Shown: positions 8,854 through 19,173, counted from the first letter of the stretch. The stretch is DNA of 64,000 bases from Dryocola sp. LX212 (GCA_041504365.1 CP167917.1:3224001-3288000); one strand, 5' to 3'. A program made the numbers and translations. Notes: generated by a model from the letters alone, not told the origin.

Positions 8854-9747
8854 ATGCAGATACTCATTACCGGCGGCACAGGGCTTATCGGCAGCCACCT
8901 CGTTCCTCGCCTGCTGGAGACCGGCCACGAGGTCACAGTGGTAACACGCGACCCGGATAAAGCCCGCGGCCATTTCGATCCGCGCGTGATGCTGTGGAAA
9001 GGACTGAACGAGCATGAGAATCTTGATGGATTCGATGCGGTGATTAACCTTGCGGGCGAGCCGATTGCCGACAAGCGCTGGACAGAAGGTCAGAAGCAGC
9101 GTCTGTGCGTAAGCCGCTGGCAAATCACCGAGCGCCTGGTGGAAATGTTCAAAGCAAGCAGCACGCACCCGTCCGTCCTGATATCCGGTTCTGCTGCGGG
9201 CTATTACGGCGATTTAGGCGAAGTTGTCGTCACCGAGGACGAACCGCCGCACAACGAATTTACCCATAAGCTGTGCGCCCGCTGGGAGCAAATCGCCTGC
9301 GGCGCGCAAAGCGATAGTACCCGGGTCTGCCTGCTGCGCACCGGCGTTGTGCTGGCCCCGAAAGGCGGTATTCTGGCGAAGCTATTACCCCTATTCCGTT
9401 TAGGCCTCGGTGGCCCGATAGGCACAGGACGCCAGTATCTCGCCTGGATCCACATCGACGATATGGTGAACGGCATTCTCTGGCTGCTGAACAACGATTT
9501 GCGCGGCCCGTTCAATATGGTTTCGCCCTACCCGGTACGCAACGAGCAGTTCTCTCACGCCCTGGGTCAGGCGCTTCATCGCCCGGCCTTTATGCGTGCG
9601 CCTGCCACGGCGGTGAAGCTGATGATGGGGGAATCGTCGGTATTAGTGCTTGGCGGGCAGCGGGCACTGCCGAAACGGCTGGAAGAATCCGGCTTTGGCT
9701 TCCGCTATTTTGACCTGGAAGAAGCGCTGGCGGATGTGGTTCGCTAG
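8854..9747 (+). CDS. yfcH: SDR-type epimerase family protein YfcH
   Basis: 297 residues, the family length. It has the extended-SDR nucleotide motif [10 protein letters not shown] at residues 7-16, a SGSAAGYYG active-site-like segment near 111-119, and the C-terminal DUF1731 region. It is annotated as an epimerase of unknown substrate; it belongs to the group containing the plant cell-division-related SulA homologues. It starts 22 bp after folX. In E. coli rpnB follows; here that gene is absent and a REP pair separates yfcH from hisP. Confidence 0.9.
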   Translation: MQILITGGTGLIGSHLVPRLLETGHEVTVVTRDPDKARGHFDPRVMLWKGLNEHENLDGFDAVINLAGEPIADKRWTEGQKQRLCVSRWQITERLVEMFKASSTHPSVLISGSAAGYYGDLGEVVVTEDEPPHNEFTHKLCARWEQIACGAQSDSTRVCLLRTGVVLAPKGGILAKLLPLFRLGLGGPIGTGRQYLAWIHIDDMVNGILWLLNNDLRGPFNMVSPYPVRNEQFSHALGQALHRPAFMRAPATAVKLMMGESSVLVLGGQRALPKRLEESGFGFRYFDLEEALADVVR

Positions 9748-9756
9748 TTGGTAAAC

Positions 9757-9831
9757 GGTGGATGGCGCATGCGCTTATCCACCCTACAAATTCATCCTTC
9801 GTAGGTCGGGTAAGCGCAAGCGCCACCCGAC
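9757..9831. repeat. REP/BIME pair
   Basis: GGTGGATGGCGCATGCGCTTA followed by the diverged inverted unit GTAGGTCGGGTAAGCGCAAG, lying between the convergent yfcH and hisP 3' ends. Confidence 0.75.
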
Positions 9832-9846
9832 AAAGCCCTCTGAAAA

Positions 9847-10620
9847 TTACTTCAGAGATCCAGAAAGGAACTGCTGCAAACGAGCGCTCTTAGGGTTGCC
9901 GAACAGCTCGTCCGGCGCGCCCTCTTCCTCAATGCGGCCCTGGTGGAGGAAGATAACGTGGCTTGAAACGTGGCGGGCAAAATCCATCTCGTGTGTGACC
10001 ACCACCATCGTTTTCCCCTCTTCGGCAAGCTTCTGCATGATGCGCAACACCTCGCCCACCAGCTCAGGATCCAGCGCGGACGTTGGCTCATCGAACAGCA
10101 ATACTTCCGGCTCCATCGCCAGCGCACGGGCAATTGAGACGCGCTGCTGCTGGCCACCGGACAAATGCACCGGGTATTTAACCTGCTGCCGTTCGTCAAT
10201 GCCCACCTTCGCCAGATACTTCAGGGCACGCTCTTTTGCTTCCTGCTTGCTTAAGCCCAGCACCTGAATTGGCGCCTCCATAACGTTTTCCAGCACCGTC
10301 ATGTGGCTCCATAGGTTGAAATGCTGGAAGACCATCGTCAGACGCGTACGCAGCAGGCGCAGCTGGTTTTTATCCGCCACCTTCAGCTGCCCGTCTTTGT
10401 CGCGCACCAGGTTGATGTTCTGGTTGCTGACCACAATCGTGCCTTCGCTCGGCTTTTCGAGGAAGTTTATGCAGCGCAAAAAAGTACTTTTCCCCGAGCC
10501 GGATGACCCGATGATGCTGATCACATCCCCGGCGTTGGCCCGCAAAGAAACCCCTTTCAGCACTTCATGTTCGCCGTAGCGTTTGTGTAAATCAGTAACG
10601 TTTAATTTATTATCGGCCAT
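9847..10620 (-). CDS. hisP: Histidine/LAO ABC transporter ATPase HisP
   Basis: 257 residues from ATG 10620, matching E. coli HisP. An ATG three codons upstream is also open. Walker [10 protein letters not shown] is at about 39-47, the Q-loop is in TMVFQHFN, the signature is LSGGQQQR, Walker B is [12 protein letters not shown] and the switch histidine is in VVTHEM. It drives uptake with HisQ and HisM for both HisJ (histidine) and ArgT (lysine, arginine, ornithine). It is the last gene of the hisJQMP unit, 9 bp after hisM. Confidence 0.96.
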   Translation of the reverse strand: MADNKLNVTDLHKRYGEHEVLKGVSLRANAGDVISIIGSSGSGKSTFLRCINFLEKPSEGTIVVSNQNINLVRDKDGQLKVADKNQLRLLRTRLTMVFQHFNLWSHMTVLENVMEAPIQVLGLSKQEAKERALKYLAKVGIDERQQVKYPVHLSGGQQQRVSIARALAMEPEVLLFDEPTSALDPELVGEVLRIMQKLAEEGKTMVVVTHEMDFARHVSSHVIFLHQGRIEEEGAPDELFGNPKSARLQQFLSGSLK

Positions 10621-10629
10621 GGAAATCAC

Positions 10630-11346
10630 TCAATGCGAAGAGCTGGGTTTAACATGCTGCATAAAACGCTGCTCGGCTTTGCGGAACAGGCTTATCAGCA
10701 CGTAAGAGATGATCAGATACAGCACCGCCGCGATGCCAAATGCCGTAAACGGCTGGTAGGTGGCGGAGTTAATATCCCGGGCGATTTTCAGCAGGTCCGG
10801 CACGGTGGCGGTGAAGGCCAGCGCCGTGGAGTGCAGCATCAAAATCACCTCGTTGCTGTACGCCGGCAGCGCAATGCGCAGGGCGGACGGCAGAATAATA
10901 CAGCGATACATTTTCACCCGCGAGAAACCGTAGGCCCGCGCGGCTTCGATTTCACCGTGCGGCACGGAGCGGATCGCTCCGGCGAAGATTTCCGTGGTGT
11001 AGGCGCAGGTGTTAAGCGTCAGCGCCAGCACGGTACAGTTCAGCCCGCTGCGGAAGAACTCGTTCAGCAGCACAGTGCCCTTCACCACTTCCAGCGTGTA
11101 CATTCCGGAATAGAACACCAGCAGCTGTACGTACAGCGGCGTGCCGCGGAAAATATAGGTGAACAGCCAGATTGGGAAGGCGATAAATTTGTTGCTGGAG
11201 ACGCGCCCGATGGCAAGAAACAGCGCCAGAATCCCGCCCATAATCACCGATGAAATCAGCAACCATAGGGTGATTGCCACGCCGGTAAAACGGTAGCCGT
11301 CCGTCCAGAGCAGGGATTTCCAGTATTCCTGAAGGATATCGATCAT
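10630..11346 (-). CDS. hisM: Histidine/LAO transporter permease HisM
   Basis: 238 residues with about five membrane segments and the BPD_transp EAA loop (EIEAARAYGFSRVKMYRCII, about 156-175) that contacts HisP. Its start overlaps the end of hisQ by four bases, so the two permease subunits are translationally coupled. It is collinear with E. coli HisM. Confidence 0.96.
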   Translation of the reverse strand: MIDILQEYWKSLLWTDGYRFTGVAITLWLLISSVIMGGILALFLAIGRVSSNKFIAFPIWLFTYIFRGTPLYVQLLVFYSGMYTLEVVKGTVLLNEFFRSGLNCTVLALTLNTCAYTTEIFAGAIRSVPHGEIEAARAYGFSRVKMYRCIILPSALRIALPAYSNEVILMLHSTALAFTATVPDLLKIARDINSATYQPFTAFGIAAVLYLIISYVLISLFRKAEQRFMQHVKPSSSH

Positions 11347-12029
11347 AGCTCAGCCCTCTTCACGCCAACCGAGTAGCGGCGCTCGAGCCAGAGCAGCACA
11401 CCGTTAGAGACGGTGGTAAACGCCAGATAGATAATCCCGGCGACGATAGCAAAATAGAACGGCTGCCAGGTGCTCTTACCGGCAAGCTGGGTCGCCTTCA
11501 CAACATCTTCCAGGCCTAACAGCGAAACCAGGGCGGTAGCCTTAAGGATAACCTGCCAGTTGTTGCCGATACCGGGCAGCGCGTAGCGCATCATGGCCGG
11601 GAAAAGAATACGGCGGAAGGTCTGTGAGCCGGTAAAGCCAAAGGCAGTTGCCGCTTCAATGTGCCCTCTGGGAACGGCAAGGAAAGCCCCACGGAAGGTT
11701 TCGGTAAAATAGGCCCCGTAGATAAACCCGAGGGTAATGATACCTGCGACCATAGGGTCGATATCAAACTGCGCCACGCCCAGCGCGTCGGTAATGCTGT
11801 TGAGCAGCATTTGCAGGCCGTAGAAAATCAGCAGCATCAGCACCAGATCCGGCACGCCGCGAATCAGCGTGGTGTAACCCTCAAACAGCAGCGCCAGCGG
11901 GCGATTTTTGGATAGTTTCGCTCCCGCCCCGGCCAGGCCAATGATCACCGAAAGCACAACAGAGCTTAACGCCAGCTCCAGGGTGACGATCGCCCCCTTA
12001 AAAATCACTTCAGAAAAGCCATACAGCAT
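11343..12029 (-). CDS. hisQ: Histidine/LAO transporter permease HisQ
   Basis: 228 residues from ATG 12029, the exact E. coli length. The reading frame is open up to 12095, but that extension crosses the hairpin between hisJ and hisQ. The EAA loop HIEAATAFGFTGSQTFRRIL is at about 142-161. It pairs with HisM in the inner membrane. Confidence 0.96.
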   Translation of the reverse strand: MLYGFSEVIFKGAIVTLELALSSVVLSVIIGLAGAGAKLSKNRPLALLFEGYTTLIRGVPDLVLMLLIFYGLQMLLNSITDALGVAQFDIDPMVAGIITLGFIYGAYFTETFRGAFLAVPRGHIEAATAFGFTGSQTFRRILFPAMMRYALPGIGNNWQVILKATALVSLLGLEDVVKATQLAGKSTWQPFYFAIVAGIIYLAFTTVSNGVLLWLERRYSVGVKRAEL

Positions 12030-12063
12030 GGTGCGTATCCTGTCGTCAGTGTCTGCACAAACC

Positions 12064-12089
12064 GGGCCTGCCCTTACGGGGACAGGCCC
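12064..12089. repeat. Stem-loop between hisJ and hisQ
   Basis: GGGCCTG (12064-12070) pairs with CAGGCCC (12083-12089), and the loop side contains a CCC/GGG extension. There is no T tract. Its position between the strongly expressed binding-protein gene and the permeases suggests an mRNA-stabilising or attenuating hairpin, as known for hisJ-hisQ in Salmonella. Confidence 0.6.
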
Positions 12090-12104
12090 TACCACCGGTG
12101 ACTG

Positions 12105-12887
12105 TTAACCACCATAAACATCGAAATCGAAGTACTTCTTCGCCAGCTTCTCGTAGGTGCCGTCTTTACGCATTTCAGCAAAAGTTTTATTCAGCGCCTG
12201 ACGCAGTTCGGTGTCCTCTTTGCGCAGGCCCATGCCGGTGCCTACACCAAAGAGTTTGTTGTCTTTAATGGACGGGCCGCCAAACTGGTAGTCTTTGCCG
12301 ATAGGCTGCTTGAGGAAGCCTTCGCTGGCCGCCACTTCGTCCTGGAACGCCGCGTCGATTCGACCCGCCGTCAAGTCAGCATAGATAGAGTCCTGGCCCT
12401 GATAAGAGACAATCTCAATGCCTTTTGGCGCCCAGTGCTCGTTACCGTAAGTTTCCTGAGTGGTGCCCTGCAGCACGCCGACGCGTTTGCCCTTCAGGGC
12501 GTCAAGCGTGGGCTGAATCGGTGAGCCTTTCGCAACCACCAGGCGGGAATCGGCCGCGTAGAGCTTGTCGGTAAAGGCGATTTCCTGCTGGCGTTTTTCA
12601 GTAATGGAAAGCGACGACATGATCACGTCGATTTTTTTTGCTTTCAGAGAGGGGATCAGCGCATCCAGCGGGTTCTCAACGAACGTACAGTTAGCTTCGA
12701 TGCGTTTGCAGAGTTCTTTAGCCAGATCGATATCAAAACCGACTAATTCACCCTGGGCGTTCTTGGATTCGAACGGGGCGTAGGTCGGGTCCGTGCCGAT
12801 ACGCACGTTTTTAGGGATAGCGGCGAATGCTGTGAAAACACTGGAGAATGCCAGCACCAGTGAAAGGGACAACACCAACTTTTTCAT
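12105..12887 (-). CDS. hisJ: Histidine-binding periplasmic protein HisJ
   Basis: 260 residues from ATG 12887, the family length. The open frame runs to 12992 but has no homology there. It has a signal peptide of about 22 residues ending ...FTAFA, then mature [19 protein letters not shown]. The SBP_bac_3 fold has the ligand loop [20 protein letters not shown] at about 91-110. It delivers histidine to HisQMP and is a close paralogue of the neighbouring ArgT. Confidence 0.96.
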   Translation of the reverse strand: MKKLVLSLSLVLAFSSVFTAFAAIPKNVRIGTDPTYAPFESKNAQGELVGFDIDLAKELCKRIEANCTFVENPLDALIPSLKAKKIDVIMSSLSITEKRQQEIAFTDKLYAADSRLVVAKGSPIQPTLDALKGKRVGVLQGTTQETYGNEHWAPKGIEIVSYQGQDSIYADLTAGRIDAAFQDEVAASEGFLKQPIGKDYQFGGPSIKDNKLFGVGTGMGLRKEDTELRQALNKTFAEMRKDGTYEKLAKKYFDFDVYGG

Positions 12888-13049
12888 AATTATCCTCATA
12901 GACTGTCTGTTTAGCGCTAATGCCGGTTGATGGCTAATCAATAAGAATAAAAATGCACCAAAAAAGGGCGGCTGTCGGGGCTCGCCGTGCATGATTATCC
13001 AGCCCGGTTAAGAATATATTCAAAACCGGGCACAGACTACGGGAAAATC

Positions 13050-13826
13050 TTAATCACCGTAAACATTAAAATCGAAGTACTTTTTGGCAAATTTGTCATA
13101 GGTACCGTCTTTTCGCATTTCTGCCAGCGCTTTGTCGAAGGCAGCTTTCAGCTCCGTTTCGTCTTTGCGCATGCCGATACCGGTACCGTCACCAAAGTAC
13201 TGCTTGTTCTTCACGGACGGGCCAGCAAAGGCAAACTCTTTGCCCGCAGGCTGCTTCAGGAACCCTTCGCTCGCGGCGACTTCATCCTGGAACGCCGCGT
13301 CCAGACGGCCCGCGGCCAGATCAGAGTAGATCAGATCCTGGTTAGCGTAGGCCACGACATCAATGCCTTTTGGACGCCATTCGGCATTGGCGAACGCTTC
13401 CTGAGTGGAGCCCTGCAGAACGCCGACGTGCTTGCCTTTCAGCGAGTCAAGGGTAGGTTTAATCGGCGAACCTTTGCTAGCGATCAGACGGGAGTCCGCC
13501 GCGTAGAGCTTGTCGGAAAAAGCAATTTCCTGCTGGCGTTTTTCAGTGATGGACAGAGAAGAGATGATCGCGTCGATTTTCTTAGCTTTCAGAGAAGGGA
13601 TTAGCGAGTCGAAGTCGCTGCCCACCCAGGTACATTTGGTATTAATGCGTTTGCACAGCTCGTTGCCGAGATCAATATCAAAGCCGACAAACTGCCCTTT
13701 CGCATCTTTAGAAGAGAATGGCGCATAGGTGGCGTCCGTACCGATACGAACGTTCTGCGGAATTGCTGCGTAAACGGTGCTGGTCAGACCGAGCAACAAA
13801 GACAGAGCGAGAACCTGCTTCTTCAT
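13050..13826 (-). CDS. argT: Lysine/arginine/ornithine-binding protein ArgT
   Basis: 258 residues. Signal peptide [20 protein letters not shown], then mature [19 protein letters not shown]. It is paralogous to HisJ through its whole length, evidently a tandem duplication of the binding-protein gene, and shares the HisQMP transporter. It has its own upstream region of 284 bp with a sigma-54-type promoter motif, which agrees with nitrogen control of argT known in Salmonella. Confidence 0.95.
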   Translation of the reverse strand: MKKQVLALSLLLGLTSTVYAAIPQNVRIGTDATYAPFSSKDAKGQFVGFDIDLGNELCKRINTKCTWVGSDFDSLIPSLKAKKIDAIISSLSITEKRQQEIAFSDKLYAADSRLIASKGSPIKPTLDSLKGKHVGVLQGSTQEAFANAEWRPKGIDVVAYANQDLIYSDLAAGRLDAAFQDEVAASEGFLKQPAGKEFAFAGPSVKNKQYFGDGTGIGMRKDETELKAAFDKALAEMRKDGTYDKFAKKYFDFNVYGD

Positions 13827-13888
13827 ACATAACCCTCAAGTGGACTCTTATTATGTGTCGTGTTGTGTGGTGTAGCGGACGAAGAGTT

Positions 13889-13903
13889 GCACTTCTCATG
13901 CCA
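13889..13903 (-). promoter_or_regulatory. Candidate sigma-54 promoter of argT
   Basis: On the minus strand TGGCATGAGAAGTGC carries the invariant GG and GC with correct ten-base spacing for the -24/-12 consensus TGGCACG-N4-TTGC. It ends about 63 bp upstream of the argT ATG. Nitrogen-regulated transcription of argT is established in Salmonella; a clear NtrC site was not resolved here. Confidence 0.6.
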
Positions 13904-14110
13904 CTTTTCCCTGCGTGGAGGAAAGTGCGATGCTTTATGTTAATAAAACGTTGCAACTCTGTCGTCTGGTTGAAAGATAGCAGGTATGGCGAAGGGGCAA
14001 AACGTTTACGGAGTAAAGTGCGGACTAAATTCGAGAAAAGCGATCGGGGTTACAAAACCGCCCCAAATTGATGCAGGCGATTCTGTGATGCACCGCGCTG
14101 GCACAAAGCG

Positions 14111-14680
14111 CTATGCTCCCTGCCAGCGTTGGAAGAGATCCTGAGGCAGCTCAATATCAAACTGATCGATAACGCGGTTCACGGTCTGATTAATAACGTC
14201 ATCCAGCGTCTGCGGACGGTGATAGAACGCGGGAACCGGCGGCATGATGACCGCACCCAGCTCGGCGGCCTGGGTCAGTAAACGCAGATGGCCCAGATGC
14301 AAAGGGGTTTCGCGGACGCAGAGCACCAGCGGGCGACGCTCTTTAAGCACCACGTCAGCGGCGCGCGTCAGCAGACCGTCCGTATAGCTGTGAACGATGC
14401 CTGACAGCGTTTTGATGGAACAAGGCAGGACAACCATGCCGTGGGTCTTAAAAGAGCCTGAGGAGATGTTTGCGGCGATATCTCGCGCATCGTGTACTAC
14501 GTCGGCCAACGCCTGCACGTCGCGCAGGGACAAATCCGTTTCTAAGGTAAGGGTCTGGCGGGCAGCGTTGCTCATGATGAGATGGGTTTCCACCCCGGGT
14601 ACTTGTTGCAGCACCTGTAGCAGTCGCACTCCGTAGATTGCGCCGCTGGCACCTGAAATTCCAACAATTAACCGTTTCAT
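14111..14680 (-). CDS. ubiX: Flavin prenyltransferase UbiX
   Basis: 189 residues from ATG 14680, equal to E. coli UbiX; the frame extends to 14794 through a REP element and is not used. It has the flavoprotein motif ISGASGAIYG at 8-17 and the late VLPCSIKTLSGI segment. The enzyme prenylates FMN to make the cofactor of the UbiD decarboxylase in ubiquinone synthesis. It lies downstream of purF across a REP pair. Confidence 0.95.
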   Translation of the reverse strand: MKRLIVGISGASGAIYGVRLLQVLQQVPGVETHLIMSNAARQTLTLETDLSLRDVQALADVVHDARDIAANISSGSFKTHGMVVLPCSIKTLSGIVHSYTDGLLTRAADVVLKERRPLVLCVRETPLHLGHLRLLTQAAELGAVIMPPVPAFYHRPQTLDDVINQTVNRVIDQFDIELPQDLFQRWQGA

Positions 14681-14762
14681 GCTTTTGCCCGTCAAGTTCG
14701 TTTGGGCTGACTTTGCCGCAAGATGGGACGGGATGCAAGGAGGCGTGAAAGGCATGGCATCT

Positions 14763-14831
14763 GTAGGGTGGATAAGCCTCGCGCCATCCGCCACAAAATC
14801 TGGTGGATGACGCTGCGCTTATGCCCCCTAC
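14763..14831. repeat. REP/BIME pair
   Basis: Inverted unit GTAGGGTGGATAAGCC plus GGTGGATGACGCTGCGCTTA, in the purF-ubiX gap (both genes minus strand). Confidence 0.8.
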
Positions 14832-14849
14832 AAAGGGCAAAAGCAGGCG

Positions 14850-16367
14850 TTAGCCCTCGTTGTGCATCTCTAAGTTTTCCACTTCGTTCTGACGCAGCAG
14901 CGCTTTGGAGTCGTCATTGCGCAGGGAGTCGAGATACTCAAGGTACTGCTGGTCAACGTCTTTGGTCACGTAAATGCCGTTGAAGACCGAACATTCAAAC
15001 TGGGTGATGTCCGGGTTTTCGACGCGCACCGCTTCAATCAGATCGTTCAGATCCTGGAAGATAAGCCCGTCCGCACCGATGATCTGGCGGATTTCATCCA
15101 CTTCACGGCCGTGGGCAATCAGTTCATTGGCGCTTGGCATATCGATACCGTAGACGTTCGGGAAGCGAATTTCCGGTGCCGCAGAGGCCAGATAGACCTT
15201 CTTCGCCCCCGCTTCACGGGCCATTTCGATAATCTGTTCGGACGTCGTACCGCGCACGATAGAGTCATCCACCAGCAGCACGTTCTTATCGCGGAACTCG
15301 GCACGGTTTGCGTTGAGCTTGCGGCGTACAGACTTACGACGCAGGTGCTGGCCCGGCATGATAAACGTGCGCCCAACGTAACGGTTTTTCACAAAGCCCT
15401 GACGGTATGGTTTATCGAGAATACGGGCAATTTCCAGTGCGATATCGCAGGATGTTTCCGGGATCGGGATAACCACGTCGATGTCCAGATCCTCCCACTC
15501 GCGGGCAATTTTCTCACCGAGTTTTTTGCCCATCTCAACGCGGGCGCTGTAAACGGAAATTTTGTCGATGAAGGAGTCCGGGCGCGCAAAATACACGTAC
15601 TCGAACAGGCACGGGTTGCTGGCCGGGTTATCCGCACACTGGCGGGTAAACAGCTGGCCCTTCTCGGTGACGTAAATTGCTTCGCCGGGCGCGATATCGC
15701 GCAGGAACTCAAAGCCCAGGGTGTCCAACGCCACGCTTTCCGAGGCGACCATATATTCGGTGCGACCATCGCCCAGTTCGCGTTTGCCCATCACCAGCGG
15801 ACGGATGCCGTTCGGATCGCGGAAGGCCACCATGCCGTGACCGATAATCATCGCTACGCAGGCGTAAGCGCCGCGGATCTGACGGTTAGTTGCGGCAATG
15901 GCCGCAAAAATGTTGTCGGCTTCCAGCGGATAGTTACGGAAGTTATCCAGCTCGCTGGCAAAGATGTTGAGCAGGATTTCAGAATCTGAGGTGGTGTTAA
16001 TGTGACGGCGTTTCTCTTCGAACAGCTTTTTGCGCAGTTCGTGGGCGTTGGTCAGGTTACCGTTGTGCGCCAGAGTAATACCGTACGGGGAGTTAACGTA
16101 GAACGGCTGAGCTTCGGAGGCGCTGGAGGAGCCAGCGGTCGGATAGCGGACATGGCCAATACCCATGTTGCCCTGCATACGCTGCATGTGGCGGGCTTCA
16201 AATACATCACTCACCAGGCCGTTCGCTTTACGCAGACGGAAGCAGTTTAATGCATCTATGGTGACGATGCCTGCGGCATCCTGGCCACGGTGCTGAAGCA
16301 CCGTTAACGCGTCATAAATCGACTGGTTGACCGGCATAAAACCGGCGATACCGACAATACCGCACAT
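14850..16367 (-). CDS. purF: Amidophosphoribosyltransferase PurF
   Basis: 505 residues, the E. coli length. Cys2 (MCGIVG) is the N-terminal glutaminase nucleophile after removal of Met1. The glutamine amidotransferase domain covers about 1-235, and the phosphoribosyltransferase domain contains the PRPP loop [14 protein letters not shown] (about 363-376). It catalyses the first committed step of purine synthesis. It lies 35 bp after cvpA in the PurR-controlled cvpA-purF operon. Confidence 0.97.
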   Translation of the reverse strand: MCGIVGIAGFMPVNQSIYDALTVLQHRGQDAAGIVTIDALNCFRLRKANGLVSDVFEARHMQRMQGNMGIGHVRYPTAGSSSASEAQPFYVNSPYGITLAHNGNLTNAHELRKKLFEEKRRHINTTSDSEILLNIFASELDNFRNYPLEADNIFAAIAATNRQIRGAYACVAMIIGHGMVAFRDPNGIRPLVMGKRELGDGRTEYMVASESVALDTLGFEFLRDIAPGEAIYVTEKGQLFTRQCADNPASNPCLFEYVYFARPDSFIDKISVYSARVEMGKKLGEKIAREWEDLDIDVVIPIPETSCDIALEIARILDKPYRQGFVKNRYVGRTFIMPGQHLRRKSVRRKLNANRAEFRDKNVLLVDDSIVRGTTSEQIIEMAREAGAKKVYLASAAPEIRFPNVYGIDMPSANELIAHGREVDEIRQIIGADGLIFQDLNDLIEAVRVENPDITQFECSVFNGIYVTKDVDQQYLEYLDSLRNDDSKALLRQNEVENLEMHNEG

Positions 16368-16402
16368 GTTGTCTTTTCCTCATTAAGCCACGACCCCCCG
16401 CC

Positions 16403-16891
16403 TTATGGCCGGGGCAAGAAACTTGACGAGCTTTGCAGATAGTCAAAGAACCATCTGATGATGAAACTGAATTGCGGGATAAGCTGCGACTTTTGCCAGT
16501 CTTCACTTTTCGAAAAGCCGGTGAAGGTATCCAGAAAGAACAGAATGGCGGCGACAATCAGGGCACCACGCAGAGCGCCAAAACAGATCCCCAACACCCT
16601 GTCTGTACCCGACAGGCCGGTTTTCTCCACCAGCGCGCCAATCACATAATTGACAATTGCGCCGACAATCAGCGTCGCGATAAACAGTATCGCGATAGCA
16701 ATCCCATTACGTACCAGTTCGTCTTCAAAGCCAGTGAACCAGACCGAAAGGTAAGTGTAGTAGTGACTGGCAACAAAGAAGGCACATCCCCAGGTCACCA
16801 GCGATAACGCTTCGCGGACGAAGCCACGAATCACACTAATCAGAGCCGAAAAGCCGATAACAGCAATAATGGCGTAATCTATCCAGACCAT
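16403..16891 (-). CDS. cvpA: Colicin V production protein CvpA
   Basis: 162 residues from ATG 16891 (MVWIDYAIIAVIG), the same length as in E. coli; the frame is open from 16909. It has four hydrophobic segments and no catalytic signature. It is an inner-membrane protein, required for colicin V export and envelope stress tolerance in E. coli, with unknown molecular function. It is the first gene of the purF operon. Confidence 0.95.
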   Translation of the reverse strand: MVWIDYAIIAVIGFSALISVIRGFVREALSLVTWGCAFFVASHYYTYLSVWFTGFEDELVRNGIAIAILFIATLIVGAIVNYVIGALVEKTGLSGTDRVLGICFGALRGALIVAAILFFLDTFTGFSKSEDWQKSQLIPQFSFIIRWFFDYLQSSSSFLPRP

Positions 16892-16950
16892 GCACAAATC
16901 TCGCGTCAAATCGCCCTGTCGTCCAGTTCGGGGCGCATTCTAACAGAAAA

Positions 16951-16965
16951 AGAAAACGTTTGCGT
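16951..16965 (-). promoter_or_regulatory. PurR operator upstream of cvpA-purF
   Basis: The minus strand reads ACGCAAACGTTTTCT, an almost perfect PurR box (ACGCAAACGTTTNCNT), 60 bp upstream of the cvpA start. This supports hypoxanthine/guanine repression of the operon as known in E. coli. Confidence 0.85.
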
Positions 16966-17062
16966 AGGGATTTCCTTCCCCCGCCTAAATAAATAATGGC
17001 GTTGAAAAAAGAATCAACGCCATTAAAATTTTGCCTCGCTGCCACCCGTTTTGAACCCGTAT

Positions 17063-17094
17063 CGTCGGGTAGATAAGCGTCAGCGCCATCCACC
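17063..17094. repeat. Single REP unit
   Basis: CGTCGGGTAGATAAGCGTCA followed by GCGCCATCCACC, directly downstream of dedD. Confidence 0.7.
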
Positions 17095-17116
17095 ACCACG
17101 CTCGTTCGCGGCGCGC

Positions 17117-17836
17117 TTAGCGAACCGAGTAGTTCATCACCACGCCGTTCAGCCCGGAAATGGAGTTCAGCTCGCTCAGGGAGGATTTAAGCTTTTCCTT
17201 CGAGGCATCCGGCCCAACCAGAATACGGGTGATTTTACCCGGTACCGGAGTCGACGGAGAGGTATAAACCCGGAACCCAGCGCTACGAAGTTTACCAACA
17301 ATTTCATTCACTTTTTCGGCATTTTTGAGCGCACCAAGCTGCACGACGTAGGCCTTGCCGGTCGGTGCCGCTGGCTGGTCATCCTGCTTCGCTGGCTTCT
17401 CGGTTTTCGGCGGCTGCTCGTTGACCATCGCCAGCCGCTCTTCGGTCTGATCGACCACAGGCCTGCTTTGTGGCTTAGGCTTCGGCTTTTCTACAGCTGG
17501 TTTTGGCTGAGGCGGTTTTTCACGGGTAACCGGCACTTCGTCAATATCCGCGCCCGCTTCACCCGGCAGTGAAGCCGTGTCTATACCAGGCGCAAAGGCG
17601 TTACCGGCTCTGACCTCTTCCGCAGCCCCTTCCGGCGGCTGCGAAGGCAGAGCCTGTGTGGCCGCTGGCAGCATGTCTGGCTCGTCCGTATCCCCAGGCT
17701 TTGGCACCAGAGGAATAGCGGCAAACTCATCCTGATAATGTTTTTTCTGCCCGTCGAGCAGGCCCGGAAGAATAATCACTCCCAATGCGACCAGAATAAT
17801 GGTCCCGACTAATCGGTTTTGAAACTTACTCGCCAC
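17117..17836 (-). CDS. dedD: Cell division protein DedD (SPOR domain)
   Basis: 239 residues, about 19 longer than in E. coli because of an expanded proline-rich linker. It has one N-terminal membrane helix (VGTIILVALGVIILPGLL, 10-27), a low-complexity Pro/Lys/Glu linker (about 75-160) and a C-terminal SPOR domain (YVVQLGALKNAEKVNEIVGK onward), which binds denuded septal peptidoglycan. The start overlaps the folC end by 11 bases. Confidence 0.94.
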   Translation of the reverse strand: MASKFQNRLVGTIILVALGVIILPGLLDGQKKHYQDEFAAIPLVPKPGDTDEPDMLPAATQALPSQPPEGAAEEVRAGNAFAPGIDTASLPGEAGADIDEVPVTREKPPQPKPAVEKPKPKPQSRPVVDQTEERLAMVNEQPPKTEKPAKQDDQPAAPTGKAYVVQLGALKNAEKVNEIVGKLRSAGFRVYTSPSTPVPGKITRILVGPDASKEKLKSSLSELNSISGLNGVVMNYSVR

Positions 17837-19094
17837 CTTTTCTCCCCGCGTCCAGCGCTTCCATTACGTGGGCTACCGTGTGGAACGATCCACACACCAG
17901 CACGGTGTCGTCTGCCCCGGCAGCGGCCATTGCCGCATGCCAGGCCTCGGCCACGCTGCTACAGACTTCGCCAGTCTTAAGATGTTCCACCAGCTGTTCG
18001 GCGGTCGCACCGCGCGGCCCTTCAAGGGGTGCACAATACCAGCTATCTACCTGTCCCGCCAAACACGCCAGCGTGCCGGCTATATCTTTATCGTGCAGCA
18101 TCCCGATTACCGCCAGTACGCGGCCTTTCTTCGGCAGCTGAGCCAGCCGGTCGGCAAGATAAGCGGCGGCGTGGGGATTATGCGCCACGTCCAGAATAAC
18201 GCATGGAGCGTCAGATATAATCTGAAAACGCCCCGGCAGCGCCGCTTCTTTAAGCCCCTGGCGAATCGCCGTTTCACTGACGTCCAGCCAGCTGGCGCGC
18301 AGGGCCGCAAGCGCGGTTGCGGCATTAGGCTGGGGCACCAGCGGCAAAGGTAAGCCTGTCAGCTCGCCCTTCCCGTCTTTAAAGCTCCAGCCGTCAGCAT
18401 CCACGCTATAAGACCAGTCAACGCCACGACGCAGTAGCTGGGCACCTTTCTCGGCAGCCACATCTGCAATAGTCTGCGGCATATCCGGCTCGCCAACTAT
18501 CGCAGGTTTACCACCACGGAAAACGCCCGCTTTTTCTCGGCCAATGCTTTCGCGGTCCGGCCCCAGCCAGTCGGTATGATCCAGCGCAATGCTGGTCACG
18601 ACGGCCACGTCGGCATCGACAATGTTCGTGGCATCCAGACGCCCGCCCAGACCAACTTCAAGGATAACTACGTCCACGTTCAGCTGTTTAAACAGCAGCA
18701 GCGCGGACAGGGTGCTGTACTCGAAGTAAGTCAGAGACGTTTCGCCCCGCGCGGCTTCGATTTCGGCAAATGCCGCCGTGTGGTACGCCTCGTCCAGCTC
18801 TTCGTTCTGAATACGTACGCGTTCGGTATAGCGCACCAGATGGGGAGAGCTGTAAACGCCCACGCTGTAGCCCGCCGCCATCAGCACCATTTCCAGCGTG
18901 TGGCAGGTGGTGCCTTTGCCGTTGGTGCCGGCAACGGTGATGATGGTGGGGGCAGGTTTCAGTACGTCCAGCGTCGCCGCCACCTTCTGAACGCGGGCAA
19001 GGCCCAGCTCAATGGCTGTTGAGTGGAGATTTTCAAGATAGCAAAGCCACGTGGCCAGGGGCGACGTGGCTTGAGGAATGCGATGTTTTTCCAT
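17826..19094 (-). CDS. folC: Dihydrofolate/folylpolyglutamate synthase
   Basis: 422 residues (E. coli 422). The Mur-ligase-like P-loop TVAGTNGKGTTCHTLE is at about 53-68, and the family motifs LEVGLGGRLDATN and ALDHTDWLG follow. The C-terminal domain contains FDVAHNPH-like LDVAHNPHAA. It adds pteroate's first glutamate and extends the polyglutamate tail. It is coupled with dedD downstream, and accD precedes it on the other side of a terminator. Confidence 0.96.
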   Translation of the reverse strand: MEKHRIPQATSPLATWLCYLENLHSTAIELGLARVQKVAATLDVLKPAPTIITVAGTNGKGTTCHTLEMVLMAAGYSVGVYSSPHLVRYTERVRIQNEELDEAYHTAAFAEIEAARGETSLTYFEYSTLSALLLFKQLNVDVVILEVGLGGRLDATNIVDADVAVVTSIALDHTDWLGPDRESIGREKAGVFRGGKPAIVGEPDMPQTIADVAAEKGAQLLRRGVDWSYSVDADGWSFKDGKGELTGLPLPLVPQPNAATALAALRASWLDVSETAIRQGLKEAALPGRFQIISDAPCVILDVAHNPHAAAYLADRLAQLPKKGRVLAVIGMLHDKDIAGTLACLAGQVDSWYCAPLEGPRGATAEQLVEHLKTGEVCSSVAEAWHAAMAAAGADDTVLVCGSFHTVAHVMEALDAGRKGGE

Positions 19095-19130
19095 GATACC
19101 CGTTCTGTCCGCGGTTCTGGGTTCGGTTCA

Positions 19131-19166
19131 AGAAAAAAGGCAGTTCCGCGAGCGGCCCTGCCTTTA
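19131..19166 (-). terminator. Terminator of accD
   Basis: On the minus strand AAAGGCAG pairs with CTGCCTTT across a GC-rich loop and is followed by a T6 run. It lies 8 bp after the accD stop and separates accD from folC. Confidence 0.8.
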
Positions 19167-19173
19167 TTGACTA

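Noticed and set aside
12888..13049. Possible frameshift or fusion between hisJ and argT, given their strong similarity
   Set aside because: Both genes are complete, with own signal peptides, stops and a normal gap; they are paralogues from a known duplication.
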